Of a DNA stretch of 64,000 nt, positions 44,430-57,393 are shown in pieces. Below the pieces are notes generated by a model. That model did not search any database. It had not been told where the DNA came from and worked only from the letters and a program-made list of their open reading frames with translations. This stretch comes from Pagrus major. Lineage: Eukaryota > Chordata > Actinopteri > Spariformes > Sparidae. Position numbers and translations under genes: made by a program. The stretch is from contig NC_133221.1 in NCBI RefSeq assembly GCF_040436345.1, forward strand, positions 2,454,118 to 2,518,117, in the 5' to 3' direction. The first letter of the stretch is position 1; each line of letters begins with the position of its first letter.

Positions 44430-45240
44430 ATTTATCTCATCACACAGTAAATTATCTCATCACACAGTATATTATCTCATCACACAGTATATTATCTCAT
44501 CACACAGTAAATTATCTCATCACACAGTATATTATCTCATCACACAGTATATTATCTCATCACACAGTATATTATCTCATCACACAGTATTTTATCTCAT
44601 CACACAGTAAATTATCTCATCACACAGTATATTATCTCATCACACAGTATATTATCTCATCACACAGTATTTTATCTCATCACACAGTAAATTATCTCAT
44701 CACACAGTATATTATCTCATCACACAGTATATTATCTCGTCACACAGTATTTTATCTCATCACACAGTAAATTATCTCATCACACAGTATATTATCTCAT
44801 CACACAGTAAATTATCTCATCACACAGTAAATTATCTCATCACACAGTAAATTATCTCATCACACAGTATATTATCTCATCACACAGTAAATTATCTCAT
44901 CACACAGTATATTATCTCATCACACAGTAAATTATCTCATCACACAGTATATTATCTCATCACACAGTATATTATCTCATCACACAGTATTTTATCTCAT
45001 CACACAGTAAATTATCTCATCACACAGTATATTATCTCATCACACAGTATATTATCTCGTCACACAGTATTTTATCTCATCACACAGTAAATTATCTCAT
45101 CACACAGTATATTATCTCATCACACAGTAAATTATCTCATCACACAGTAAATTATCTCATCACACAGTATATTATCTCATCACACAGTAAATTATCTCAT
45201 CACACAGTATATTATCTCATCACACAGTATATTATCTCAT
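44430..45240. repeat. 20-bp minisatellite, ~40 copies, with 320-bp higher-order repeat
   Basis: Same unit as 25749-25838, with variants ending AAA, ATA or TTT. A rare TCTCGTCACACAG variant occurs at about 44738 and again 320 bp later (45058), with the same neighbours, showing an internal 16-unit duplication. Confidence 0.9.
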
Positions 45241-45561
45241 CTATGTCAGGAAAGAGTGAATAAAGTCTGTTATAAGTTCCCACAGCCCAATGAGATCACT
45301 TCAAATGTCTTGTTATAATCGACCAACAGTCTGAAACACAAAGATATTAAGTTTATGATCATATATGAGAAGAAAACATCAAATCCTCACATTGAAGAAG
45401 CTTGAACCAGAGAATATTTGGTACGTTTAGTTGACAAATAACTGAAAGGATTAACTGATGATCAAAATAGTTCATGTGACTGATCAGTTCATCCACATGT
45501 TGCAGGTCTATTCTGACACATTACATGAGGACTTTGAGGAAAGACTCACACAAACTCAACA

Positions 45562-45929
45562 TTAAAGGAGCATTCTGTAGTTTTGGTGAAGAAATGTTAA
45601 TGAGCAGAGAAAGATCTTCATTGGCTGATTTTTTTTTCTGCCTAAACAAACTAAATAAACAAACTCTTTGTTTTCATGACTGAATAAACAAACTGACCTT
45701 AAAGGACAACACAGTTTATACTGTTTTACTTTGTTTACATGTGGCGGACCCTGCCACCTCTCTAGCTTCAAACAGTGTTCTGGGACCTTATTCTCCTCTG
45801 AGAACAGCTTGTTTATTCACTGATGGAAAAGATAAATGTTTCTGAGTTTGTATTATTACCTCATTAATATTGTAAATATTAAATTCTGAGTTTGAATTTC
45901 TCCTCCAAAACTACGTAGTGCCCCTTTAA
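45562..45929. mobile_element. piggyBac-type MITE at the lectin II stop codon
   Basis: TTAA at 45562-45565 and 45926-45929; same element and orientation as 26160-26518. Minus-strand AATAAA lies at 45817-45812. Confidence 0.8.
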
Positions 45930-48900
45930 AGCTCGCCCTTCTTCTTCTTCTTTGTCTCCTCCTCCTTGTGGAAGACCTTTCCATCCGACTGCTTCCTCCA
46001 GCTCAGTTTGACGTCTCCATCCACCCCCTGGTCCTTCAGCCTCTGTTTGAACTGACAAAACCTCCTCAGCATCATCACTCACATAGAGATATTACATTCT
46101 GCACTGTTCTTTATATTTTCCTCTATTTCAGGAGCGCTCTGCATCACATTTATATATTCACATGTTTTGTTCCCTAAGATGGCGTCGCCCTGTTGGCCTG
46201 CTGTCCTTTCTGACTTTCTCCTCCTCTTTCTTCTGTTGTAAAGGCTCTGGCTTTTCTAAAACTGATAGTAAAGTTTGTGCTGAGCGTCGACTCTTAACGA
46301 GTCACAGTTGTGCCTCAGTCAGGCCTGCAGAGTGGCACGACTACGCTCTTTAATCCTGCACATATGTACGTGCACAGCTTCCTACACAATGCTCAGGTCA
46401 TGTCATGTTTATCTGTTTCCTACCTCTTCACACTGTTTCTTGTTCTGCTGAGTTTTCCCTCGGGGGATCAACAAAGTCTGATTTTATTTGAATTTCTTCT
46501 GTTTGTGTATAAAATTAGAAAGGTCCAACATGATTTACCTCCTTCAACATTTGTTCCAACACAGCAGGGTCGTTGAGATCCAGAGAGGAGTCCTTTCTCT
46601 CCAGACGCACTTTGATCACTTGCCTTGTAGTCGTAGGGACTGTGAAAAAATATGTTCATATAAATATTGACTCATCAGTCTGAACAGTGACAGGGAACAT
46701 GTGGCTCTGTCCTCCATCTGTGGCATCTGTTTGCTGACTTTACAGATAATTTCATGTCAATGATAAACATCAGGAGTGTTTACATTTTATTTTCTGTCCA
46801 TAACTTTATGTTTTGTGTTGTTTTTGTTACATTATCATTGAGGACATTTGATGCTAAATTAAACCAAAATACAAATATTAATACAAGTTGAATAAAGAGT
46901 TAACACTCACGTAGGCTGTAGCAAACGAACGGTCTCTTCAGGTCACAGGGAACGTCCCACCATTTTCCATCTCTGCCCAAGTGTGCCACCACACAATCCT
47001 CTATCCCACCATCGTTATCAGGTTGACCTTGAGCCCAGTACCTAAATGAGGAGTTACTTCCATCCGACCACTTCCAGGAGTCTCTGAAAAGGCCGATCCA
47101 GGCTATTCCACCTGGAGGTATCAAGTCCTTTACCTCCTGGTTCTCTGCTGTGTTCCTCACACTGGCCAGGTCTGTGTGGTGATCTCTGCAGTAGCTCTGG
47201 GCCTCAGTCAAGGTCATGGAAGTATTGATGAGGACAAACGTCACATTCAGCCCTGAAAACAGAGCACAGTGCTGTGCAGAGGTACTATAACATACAGTTT
47301 ACCATCCATGCCGTGTCTGTGGCAGTATTCACAGCATTATAAATCCACTGAATTAATGACTTTGTAAAATAAAAATGGAAGACATGATCATCTTAATAAA
47401 TGTTACTGAGTATTTCTTCAGTCTCTCTCCATTAATAATCACATCCTTAAAATCTACATCTAATAGATTGACACATTATTTTTTCTACATGTGAATATTT
47501 CCTCAGATTTCTGAAACACAAACATACGGGCCCCTCTGAAGGGTCACCAGATACATCTGAGGGCTCGTCAGATGGTTGATGGGAGAGGAAAGAAAAGAAA
47601 AAAGTTCTGATGCACAAATCTGTCTTCAGTTTTTCTTTTCTTTAACTTTCCTCCAATATTTGCTTTCACATAAAATAAAATGGATCATCTGACTTCTTTG
47701 GACTTCACCATGTGAGAAGTTTAGTGGGGAAATGTTTCTTTGGTGGAACTAACAACACATGAACATGTGAAACATGACAAGAAGCTCCAGTAGACAGAGC
47801 TTTGTGTCAGAGGTCACCAGCACAAAGAAACAAGAAGGTTGGGAACTAGTTCAATATATAACAATGTGTTGTATTTTATAAGCTTCTCATATGTTTTTTA
47901 ATGTTTATATTCATCTGAACAGTAACAAGTAACTACAGCTGTTGAGTAAATGAAGTCAATTCAAGAATACATCATTTTCCCTCTGAGATCCAGTGGAGTT
48001 ATGAAGTTACACAGTAAATAAAGTAGCGTAGTAATAGAGTACATGTACTCAGTTGCTTTCATGTGGGGTGTGGAGCCAGATCTGCCTTTTATTATCTGAA
48101 ACAGCTAAATTGCGGCCACGTCTCCGTCTGAGTGACTCAGAGACTGCAGCATGTTTTTAAATCCAGCAGGATGGACTATTACAATGCTCTTCTATCTGCT
48201 CCACCCAAACAAGTCATTCATCACTGACAAGCTTCTTTTTCTCATTCTCACCTGCATCGCTGTCAAATCATCAATATTAATTGCTGCCTTATTGGCTTGT
48301 AAGTCATCTGTAAAGCTCTTTGAATTGTATTAACTTTGATGGAAGGTGCTGTAAATAAAGTTTGACTGACTGATCCTGTATCAGCCCAAATAATGAGGGA
48401 GAGCTCAAGAACCTGAACTGGTGTGTTTTAAACTTCACTGCTTAATATTCTCACCTCTGACATCCATGCAGACCGACTGAAAGCGACTTTCACAAGGGTA
48501 GTCATGCCATCGTCCACCTTCATACATCACTGTGCAGTACTCTCTACTTTTATAGTTGTCTGGTTGTCCAGTCCTCCACTGTCTGAACTCAGTCTCCCCG
48601 TCTTTGTAGAAACTGGTGTCTGACAGTGACCACCTCCAGCTGTTCACGTCATCATACAGCCCGATCCAGACACCCTGAAAGCAATATTTTAATATATCTT
48701 TCTTTAGCCTCACATTTATTACATGGCAACACAATATACACTCAGAAGTTAATCTGAGGCTTCAGCAGTCTGAGTGACACAGATCCAGTTCATATCCTCC
48801 AAAGTGACAGGCTTTCTAATACAACATTCCCTCCTTTTGTTTCCATCCACTGCAGCTCAACAGGGACACTCAGTCTGGTGAAACACAACGAGGGAGTTTT

Positions 48901-51900
48901 ATATTAAAAACACTTCACAGCCCGATTCTAAAAGAGTTGGGACGCTGTGTAGAATAAAGACACAATGCAAACATTTGCAAAGAACTGACTTCAGTCCTGC
49001 TGCTCCTGAGCTCATGTAGTAAAATCATTTATACAATCATGTGTTTGACGACCTCGCCCCATCCTTGCTTGTGAACGACTGAGCCTTTGGAGGACGCCCC
49101 TTTCATACCCGATTATGATACGATCACCTGTTACCGATGAACCTGTTCACCTGTGGAAGCTTCCAACACAACAACTTTCAGGCTTTTGTTGCCCCGTCAC
49201 AATTTGTTTGAAACGCGTCGCTTCAGAATAGACATATATTTACACAAATCAGTGAAGCTGAACATGAAATAAATAAATTGTCTTTGTACTGTTTTAAATT
49301 GAGTTTATGTCAAAAAGGATCAGCAGATTATCACATTCCCCGATTCTGTTTAATTTGTATTTTACACAACGTCCCAACTTCTTTGGAAAGAGCGTTGTAT
49401 ACATATATAGACATATGTAGACATATAGTCTATGAGTACATTTCATATTGTAAACAAATAAATATGAGGCGTTTTCTAGAGGTAGAGGTAGGAGTAGTTT
49501 AGATTCAAGCTGCACCTTAATCAGACACCAGATTAAAGTGCTGCTTACAATGTCCTTCTGAGAAGTAGTGGAGTAGAAGTACAGAGTGGCAGTAAATGGA
49601 AATACTCAAGTACAAGTACAGTACCTCAAAATGTTACTTCAAAATGTATCTACTGACTTTACACCAATGTGGAAGTGCAAAACTTTCAACCTGCGTGTCA
49701 TTTACATGTTTGTCAAAAATGGCTTTGAGACTAAAGAAAGACATCAGTGAACTCACAGTTGTTAAAAACACTTGGTTTTTATCTGCGGTGTCGTTCAGGA
49801 TCCTCACGTCCTCCATGTTGTCTATAGTTGCCAGGTCAGTGTATTTCTCTCTGCAGTACCTCTGAGCTTCAGTCATGTTCTTCCGGTCAGAAACAAAATG
49901 GTACTGACGAGGGACATGTGATGAGACAGCACTCAGCCCTGTAGAGACAGACATGCATACTGGTGACATTTGGGTGAAACATGACTTCTATGAATCATCT
50001 GGACTTTGTCACGTTGCATTTCAGTGTATTCAGGTGTGTCGTTGTCTCTGTCAGTAAAATCAGCTGTGGAATGTAACAAAGTCATTGACTTAAGTACTGT
50101 ACTTAAACTAGTGACAGGGTTGGGGGTGTCTGTTGACACTTTAAGGACAATTTGCAGTGTTTCTGTTTATGTAACTTTATATTTCTACTCCATTACATTT
50201 CACTGTAATATCAGACTTTTACTGCAGTACATTTAATTGTTATTCAGGTGAAGATTTTAGTCTAAAGACACATGACAACCTGAAATACAATAAAATACAT
50301 AGTTATATATTACACCAGTGGTTCTCTGGGACGTCCCAGTAACTCAAGTGGTAGAGCATGCGTCTCATGCACAGAGGCTGATCATTAAAGGGGCACTACG
50401 TAGTTTTGCAAAAGAAATTCTTTTAAAAAATAGATATTTACAATATTAATGAGGTAATAATACAAACTCAGAAATATTTATCTTTTCCATCAGTGAATAA
50501 ACAAGCTGGTCTCAGAGGAGAATAAGGTCCCAGAACACTGTTTGAAGCTAGAGAGGTGGCAGGGTCCGCCACATATAAACAAAGTAAACCAGTATAAACT
50601 GTGTTGTCCCAACCCTCCAGGCGCCAGAGTTTATTTAGGAAAATATTCCGTTTGGATTTTAAGATTTCAAAAGGCTGTAGCTTGGAAGTGGTGAGAGATA
50701 AATCCATAGTGTAAATGAGAAAAATATTCATAATGACCTAAAGTTTGTGATGGGAGTAAATTTAATCATCTAATTTGCATATTGTGACGTCACCAGGTGA
50801 CTGAAAGTAACTTTCAGTAAAACTGATTTTTGAACATATTTACACAGAAAAAAAATATTTCATCCTCAAAATGAAGGAACAGGAGTTTGATTGGAGTAAA
50901 TTTACTAATATAATTCGTATGTCACCAGGTAAAATTCAGTAAAACAGAATTCTGAACATATTTACACAGTAGATTTGTTTTCACTTCATTTCATTTTTTC
51001 ATAGATTTTTTTCATCCTCTCATCCTCAGAGTAAATAAACAGGAATCTGATTGGAGTAAATTTCCTAATCTAACTTGTAAAAAGAAAATAAAACTCTCGC
51101 AGTGATCAGCGTGTGTTGCTTGTGTGACAGTGTCTGCAGCTGCAGCATCGTCATCAGAGGGCAAATCGTCCCCTTCTGAATCGCGATCAGCAAAGATCTG
51201 TGCAAGCACCTCATCCGCACTGTAAAGTCTTTTGGGCATTTTGTTTTTTATTACAAAAGTCGCTGTCTGTCTCTCGATCTGTCCAGCACACTTCTGCCAC
51301 GGCTCCGCGGCTCTCTCCTCTCCCACTCTGCCGTTTAGCCGCTGCCGCTCCGACAGCTGGTGTCGGGTTTCAAACTTTTTTTTTCTCAGGTATTTTGCAT
51401 AGAAACACACCCACAACTGACGTCAGGATTGAAGCTGAATCTAGTGGCCATCTAGTGGTAGCAAGCAAGTAACAGCACAAGGCAGTAGATGTAAAGATAT
51501 GGGCTGTTTTAATGAGCAATGTTGCCTGTCGCAATAATGCCACTTTGTTTATTCAGTCATGAAAACAAAGTTTGATTGTTTAGTTTGTTTAGGCAGAAAA
51601 AAATCAGCCAATGAAGATCTTTCTCTGCTCATTAACATTTAATCACTAAAACTACAGAATGCTCCTTTAATGGATTCTGATACTTTAAGTCCATTGATCT
51701 GATAATACTTCCTATTACTAAAGATCCCGTCCCAAAGTTTTGGCTCGTCGGTGTATAAACTGTGTGTGTATAAATATATATACTGTATATATATATTAAT
51801 GAGTGCAGGTACAGAGTCTGACTACATTTTGATTGAATCATCCCTAATTGCATTTTTAAGAATAAATGAGAGCTGTGATTGGTTCCTGCTTTATTCAGAC

Positions 51901-52333
51901 AGAACCCAGTTTATTGTTTTTTGTTTTAAAAGTCAGTTCAGCGTCGAGAAATATTGAGGAACTCAGTGATGGTTTGTAAACGGCACACACCAAAGCTGGA
52001 CTGGAAAAAATAGAAAGCTAAAGACTGTAAGAGCTGCAGCCTGACCACAAAATATTTCAGGGTAAAAGAAATCAAATTCAGAGGATTCAGTTTGCATTAG
52101 TCTGTGCGTCAGTCAAAGGAGAAGGATTATATAAATGTGGGACATCATTTTTAATTCATTAGACATTTTAATTTATTTTATTAATTTAATTTATTAGACA
52201 TTTTTAATTTAGACTTCTGATGACAGTTTTGTCCCCACAAGGTTTTGTGCTGTAATAAAAGAATATAAACATCTATAAAACAAATAAACTACTGACCTGA
52301 TGCAGCCATGATGAGCAGCAGGACTGCGTCCAT
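45926..52333 (-). CDS. C-type lectin gene II: two CTLDs, no stalk, C-terminal KGEL (335 aa)
   Basis: Paralogue of lectin I. Exons, minus strand: 52333-52297, 49938-49757, 48674-48455, 47252-46911, 46639-46539, 46051-45926. The total is 1008 bp, open throughout, with all phases matching. The signal peptide is MDAVLLLIMAASG. CTLD1 (about 25-144) has RYCREKYTDLATIDN, WIGLYDD, GQPDNYK and RWHDYPC. CTLD2 (about 149-259) has SYCRDHHTDLAS, WIGLF, GQPDND and WWDVPC; each domain has four Cys. Both have QPD, and the WND position reads WHD or WDV. The stalk exon is absent, and the CTLD2 exon joins the charged tail in phase. The tail ends KKKKKGEL, one Lys shorter than gene I and with Gly for Asp in the KDEL position, so ER retrieval may be weakened. 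CTLD1 is the most diverged part. No LINE lies in its intron. Confidence 0.85.
48169..48378 (+). mobile_element. L2/CR1-like LINE 3' fragment (unit II copy)
   Basis: Same fragment as 29180-29389, so it predates the unit duplication. Confidence 0.6.
50328..50377 (+). repeat. tRNA-derived SINE head fragment (unit II copy)
   Basis: Same as 36789-36838; followed within a few bases by the piggyBac remnant. Confidence 0.55.
50385..51670. mobile_element. Internally deleted piggyBac element retaining the transposase N-terminus
   Basis: TTAA at 50385-50388 and 51667-51670 bounds ~1.28 kb. Its two ends match the short MITEs at 26160 and 45562. The interior carries minus-strand coding sequence starting at about 51240 (MPKRLYSADEVLAQIFADRD), followed by an acidic stretch, typical of a piggyBac transposase N-terminus. 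Coding similarity stops near 51090, so the catalytic part is gone. This supports a piggyBac origin for the whole MITE family here. Confidence 0.7.
52297..52333 (-). CDS. Signal-peptide exon 1 of lectin gene II
   Basis: MDAVLLLIMAAS with a phase-1 donor. The octamer is kept upstream, but the CRE-like site reads TGATGTA instead of TGACGTA. Confidence 0.7.
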
Positions 52334-52602
52334 CTTCGTCGGCTCTCTGTTCGTTCTGATGTGAGACGTCAGACTTGTGGCTGTTGATGTAGCTCATTAA
52401 AGCTGACACTGCTTCAACACAATACATCACTGTCCACCTGTGATTTGCATTATTGGGAGCTGTAAACTTCGAGTACGCTGCTAAAACTGAACTTTACCCT
52501 TTATGCATGACATGGTTTGCATCCTTCATTTGGCTATCACAATGTTTATGACAAGGACACACACAAGAACAACATATTAATGGAACATTTCATTACACAA
52601 AC

Positions 52603-52665
52603 CTTAATGTTCGTGCCAGACTGGGTCCATGGGATTCTTTGCTGAGTCTCAGCCTCATCCCAGCG
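52603..52665 (-). CDS. 63-bp symmetric exon (copy 3)
   Basis: Same exon as 37577-37639; the donor is GTTTGT instead of GTATGT and probably weaker. Confidence 0.4.
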
Positions 52666-53199
52666 CTGTAAAACAACATAGAGATACTCTGTCACACGTA
52701 AAAGTCGTGTGTTCATAATTTTATTTGAGTAAAAGTAGGATTGAAATGTGATTAATGTATCAAAATAAGATACATGCTGGAATTATTCTATCAATCAATC
52801 AAAGTTAAGCTAACTCTTAATTGTTGTCAGGAATGTTAAAGGTGCTTCGGCTGCACAAACAGCCACAGACCGTTTGTTTGAAGAAATGCAAGGTTGTCAT
52901 GAATAACTGGACAAACAGGTGATTTTAGTGTTTCAAGAGACCAAACGAATCTGTAACAGAGTTTATCAAACACCTTCAGAGAGTGTAGGAATCTAGTGAA
53001 GCCATAAAAATGGACCATTGTGAAACAGAACAAACTCTAATGAATGGCTGATTGCCTATGATAGAGACTGTCTTTAAAATAAGAGATCTTATAGAGATCA
53101 GACAGACTTGAAGCCTCAGAGAAAAGTGCTCCTGATGAAGGAAGCAGCCCTCCTCCCCTCACAACAGCTCAGAGGACAGCAGAGGGACGAGCCCCACAA

Positions 53200-53201
53200 A
53201 C

Positions 53202-53241
<40 letters not shown>

Positions 53242-53262
53242 CACACACACACACACACAGAA
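53200..53262. repeat. CA microsatellite
   Basis: Nearly pure (CA)n, homologous to 40297-40380. Confidence 0.9.
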
Positions 53263-53544
53263 AAGAGGAACTGTAGACCAGAATAGACGAGAGGATTAGA
53301 GATGATTTTCATACACTGAGGTACGTGTCAGGCAGCAGGTCTAACAGGTGTCAGGTGACCAGGCCGCTGTACCATCTTCTCTCACACCATGTTTAACACG
53401 TATAGAAATCTGACCAACGACAGGCAGAAATCCACATTACTTCTGTGGACAAACCACCAGAATAAAGTGAGTTTCAACCTGCCGGCCTGACGTTTACGTA
53501 ATCGTCAGAAATGTGTTTGAGATGAGAGAGAAAGGTGAACTCAC

Positions 53545-53700
53545 GTGGCTGTATTCAGAGTCCACCATTGAGCTTTAATCTGCCGTGTCGTTCAGGATCT
53601 TCACGTCCTCCATGTTGTCTGTAGTTGCCAGGTGTGTGTGTTTTTCTCTGCAGCACCTCTGAGCTTCAGTCACGTTCTTCAGGACATAAAGAAAATGCTA
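53545..53700 (-). pseudogene. Lectin exon 2 remnant with nonsense codon
   Basis: Equivalent of 38605-38757. The GT run keeps the frame here, but the codon after GCAGAT reads TAA (about 53577-53579 on the minus strand) where other copies have AAA. The 5' acceptor part is also missing. Confidence 0.7.
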
Positions 53701-53787
53701 TTTTCATTATCTTATGAAATTGTTGGCAATTGATTTTCATGTCTTACCTCTAAATGTTTAACTGTTTCACCCTAAATGTATTAACAG

Positions 53788-54003
53788 ATACAGTACTGTG
53801 CAAAAGCTTTAGGCAGGTGTGAAGGAATGCTGTAAACTAAGAATGCTTTCAAAAATATAAATAATAATTGTTTATTTTTATCAATTTACAAATTGCAAAG
53901 TGAGCGAACAAAAGAAAAATCTAAATCAAATCAATATTTGGTGTTACGACCCTTTGCCTTCAAACCAGCATCAATTCTTTGCCGCCACGCCTCCCGCGAG
54001 GTG
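53788..54003. mobile_element. Tc1/mariner-type transposon end fragment
   Basis: Same fragment as 38850-39060. Confidence 0.6.
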
Positions 54004-54064
54004 TGTTTGGAGTATAAGTATTGGATCCCCATTAAGTACTGGATTTCATTGGATTCCATGACTG

Positions 54065-56085
54065 GATTTATTGCATGTGTGGATATGGGATCTACGGTAT
54101 GATTGGATATGGGATCTATTGGGACCTGGGATCTACTGCATGATTGGATCTGGGATCTATTGGGATCTGGGATCTACTGCATGATTGGATATGGGATCTA
54201 TTGGGACCTGGGGTCTACTGCATGATTGGATATGGGATCTACTGCATGATTGGATATGGGATCTACTGCATGACTGGATATGGGATCTATTGGGACCTGG
54301 GATCTACTGCATGATTGGATATGGGATCTACTGCATGATTGGATATGGGATCTACTGCATGACTGGATATGGGATCTATTGGGACCTGGGATCTACTGCA
54401 TGACTGGATATGGGATCTATTGGGACCTGGGATCTACTGCATGATTGGATATGGGATCTACTGCATGACTGGATATGGGATCTATTGGGACCTGGGATCT
54501 ACTGCATGACTGGATATGGGATCTATTGGGACCTGGGATCCACTGCATGATTGGATATGGGATCTACTGCATGATTGGATATGGGATCTATTGGGACTTG
54601 GGATCTACTGCATGATTGGATATGGGATCTATTGGGACTTGGGATCTACTGCATGATTGGATATGGGATCTATTGGGACCTGGGGTCTACTGCATGATTG
54701 GATATGGGATCTACTGCATGATTGGATATGGGATCTATTGGGACCTGGGATCTACTGCATGATTGGATATGGGATCTACTGCATGATTGGATATGGGATC
54801 TATTGGGACCTGGGGTCTACTGCATGATTGGATATGGGATCTACTGCATGATTGGATATGGGATCTATTGGGACTTGGGGTCTACTGCATGATTGGATAT
54901 GGGATCTACTGCATGATTGGATATGGGATCTATTGGGACTTGGGATCTACTGCATGATTGGATATGGGATCTATTGGGACTTGGGATCTACTGCATGATT
55001 GGATATGGGATCTATTGGGACCTGGGGTCTACTGCATGATTGGATATGGGATCTACAGCATGATTGGATATGGGATCTATTGGGACCTGGGATCTACTGC
55101 ATGATTGGATATGGGATCTACTGCATGATTGGATATGGGATCTATTGGGACCTGGGGTCTACTGCATGATTGGATATGGGATCTACTGCATGATTGGATA
55201 TGGGATCTATTGGGACTTGGGATCTACTGCATGATTGGATATGGGATCTATTGGGACTTGGGACCTGATGCATGATTGGATATGAGATCTATTGGGACTT
55301 GGGATCTACTGCATGATTGGATATGGGATCTACTGCATGATTGGATATGGGATTTATTGGGACCTGGGATCTACACTATGATTGGATATGGGATCTATTG
55401 GGACTTGGGATCTACTGCATGATTGGATATGGGATCTACTGCATGATTGGATATGGGATCTATTGGGACTTGGGATCTACTGCATGATTGGATATGGGAT
55501 CTACTGCATGATTGGATATGGGATCTATTGGGACCTGGGAGCTACTGCATGATTGGATATGGGATCTATTGGGACCTGGGATCTACACTATGATTGGATA
55601 TGGGATCTATTGGGACTTGGGATCTACTGCATGATTGGATATGGGATCGACTGCATGATTGTTTATGGGATCTATTGGGACCTGGGGTCTACTGCATGAT
55701 TGGATATGGGATCTATTGGGACCTGGGATCTACTGCATGATTGGATATGGGATCTATTGGGACTTGGGATCTACTGCATGATTGGATATGGGATCTATTG
55801 GGACCTGGGGTCTATTGCATGACTGGATATGGGATCTATTGGGACTTGGGATCTACTGCATGATTGGATATGGGATCTACTGCATGATTGGATATGGGAT
55901 CTATTGGGACTTTGGACCTGATGCATGATTGGATATGGGATCTATTGGGACTTGGGATCTACTGCATGATTGGATATGGGATCTACTGCATGATTGGATA
56001 TGGGATCTATTGGGACTTGGGATCTACTGCATGATTGGATATGGGATCTACTGCATGATTGGATATGGGGTCCAATGCATGATGG
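54065..56085. repeat. 24/41-bp minisatellite, ~2.0-kb array
   Basis: Alternating 24-bp (GGGATCTACTGCATGATTGG plus ATAT) and 41-bp forms (with an added GGGATCTATTGGGACCT segment). Variants GGGACTTGG and GGGACCTGG form local higher-order patterns. It separates the broken exon 2 (53545) from the exon 1 at 56225. Confidence 0.92.
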
Positions 56086-56188
56086 TACATCATTTTTAAT
56101 TTAAACTTCTGATGACAGTTTTGTCCCCACAAGGTTTTGTGCTGTAATAAAAGAATAGAAACATCTATAAAACAAATAAACTACTGAC

Positions 56189-56225
56189 CTGATGCAGCCA
56201 TGATGAGCAGCAGGACTGCGTCCAT
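56189..56225 (-). CDS. Extra lectin signal-peptide exon 1 (unit II, upstream copy)
   Basis: MDAVLLLIMAAS with a phase-1 donor. Its next exon to the left (53545-53700) is broken and 2 kb of minisatellite lies between, so it is either an orphan or an alternative first exon for lectin II. Confidence 0.55.
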
Positions 56226-56494
56226 CTTCGTCGGCTCTCTGTTTCTTCTGATGTGAGACGTCAGACTTGTGGCTGTTGATGTAGCTCATTAAAGCTGACA
56301 CTGCTTCAACACAATACGTCACTGTCCACCTGTGATTTGCATTGTTGGGAGCTGTAAACTTCCAGTACGCTGCTAAAACTGAACTTTACCCTTTATGCAA
56401 GACATTGTTTGCATCCTTCATTTGGCTATCACAATGTTTATGACAAGGACACACACAAGAACAACATATTAATGGAAAATTTCATTACACATAC

Positions 56495-56557
56495 CTTAAT
56501 GTTCGTGCCAGACTGGGTCCATGGGATTCTTTGCTGAGTCTCAGCCTCATCCCAGCA
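56495..56557 (-). CDS. 63-bp symmetric exon (copy 4)
   Basis: Same as 39769-39831, including the Cys codon at its start. Confidence 0.45.
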
Positions 56558-57024
56558 CTGTAAAACAACAGAGAGATACTCTGTCACACGTAAAAGTCGT
56601 GTGTTCATAATTTTATTTGAGTAAAAGTAGGATTGAAATGTGATTAATGTATCAAAAGTAAAAGTACTCATACTTCTGAAAAACGCCCCTGTGAGGGATA
56701 CATTTTATTATTGATGCACACATACATGCAATATATTTATTTGTTGATTATATTTTGTATCAATCTGAATCTGATGGTCACTTAAAATTTAAAATATGTG
56801 TAGTACAGTGAAAAGTATAAACCCCTGAAATGTAGAGGTGTAGATGTTTACAGGTACAAGTGACACATGATGAAAGAAGCAGAGACCTTGAGATGTGACA
56901 AACTGAACTAAAAGCAGCCCAACTGAGATAAATTGCTACAAAAGAGAAAAGTGCTCCTGATGAAGGAAGCAGCCCTCCTCCCCTCACAACGGCTCAGAGG
57001 ACAGCAGAGGGAGGAGCCCCACAC

Positions 57025-57027
57025 ACA

Positions 57028-57058
<31 letters not shown>

Positions 57059-57110
57059 CACACTCACACACACACTCACACTCACACACACACACACTCA
57101 CACACACAGA
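57025..57110. repeat. CA/CACT microsatellite
   Basis: Homologous to 40297-40380, with a different number of repeats. Confidence 0.9.
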
Positions 57111-57393
57111 AAAGAGGAACTGTAGACCAGAATAGACGAGATGATCAGATATGATTTTCATACACTGAGGTACGTGTCAGGCAGCAGGTCTAACAGGTGT
57201 CAGGTGACCAGGCCGCTGTACCATCTTCTCTCACACCATGTTTAACACGTATAGAAATCTTACCAACGACAGGCAGAAATCCACATTACTTCTGTGGACA
57301 AACCACCAGAATAAAGTGAGTTTCAACCTGCCGGCCTGACGTTTACGTAATCGTCAGAAATGTGTTTGAGCTGAGAGAGAAAGGTGAACTCAC

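Noticed and set aside
44430-45240. CRISPR-like regular repeat
   Set aside because: Units are 20 bp head to tail without spacers; a eukaryotic minisatellite.
54185-54403. Open frame with repeated WDLLHDWIWDLL
   Set aside because: Translation of the 24/41-bp minisatellite.
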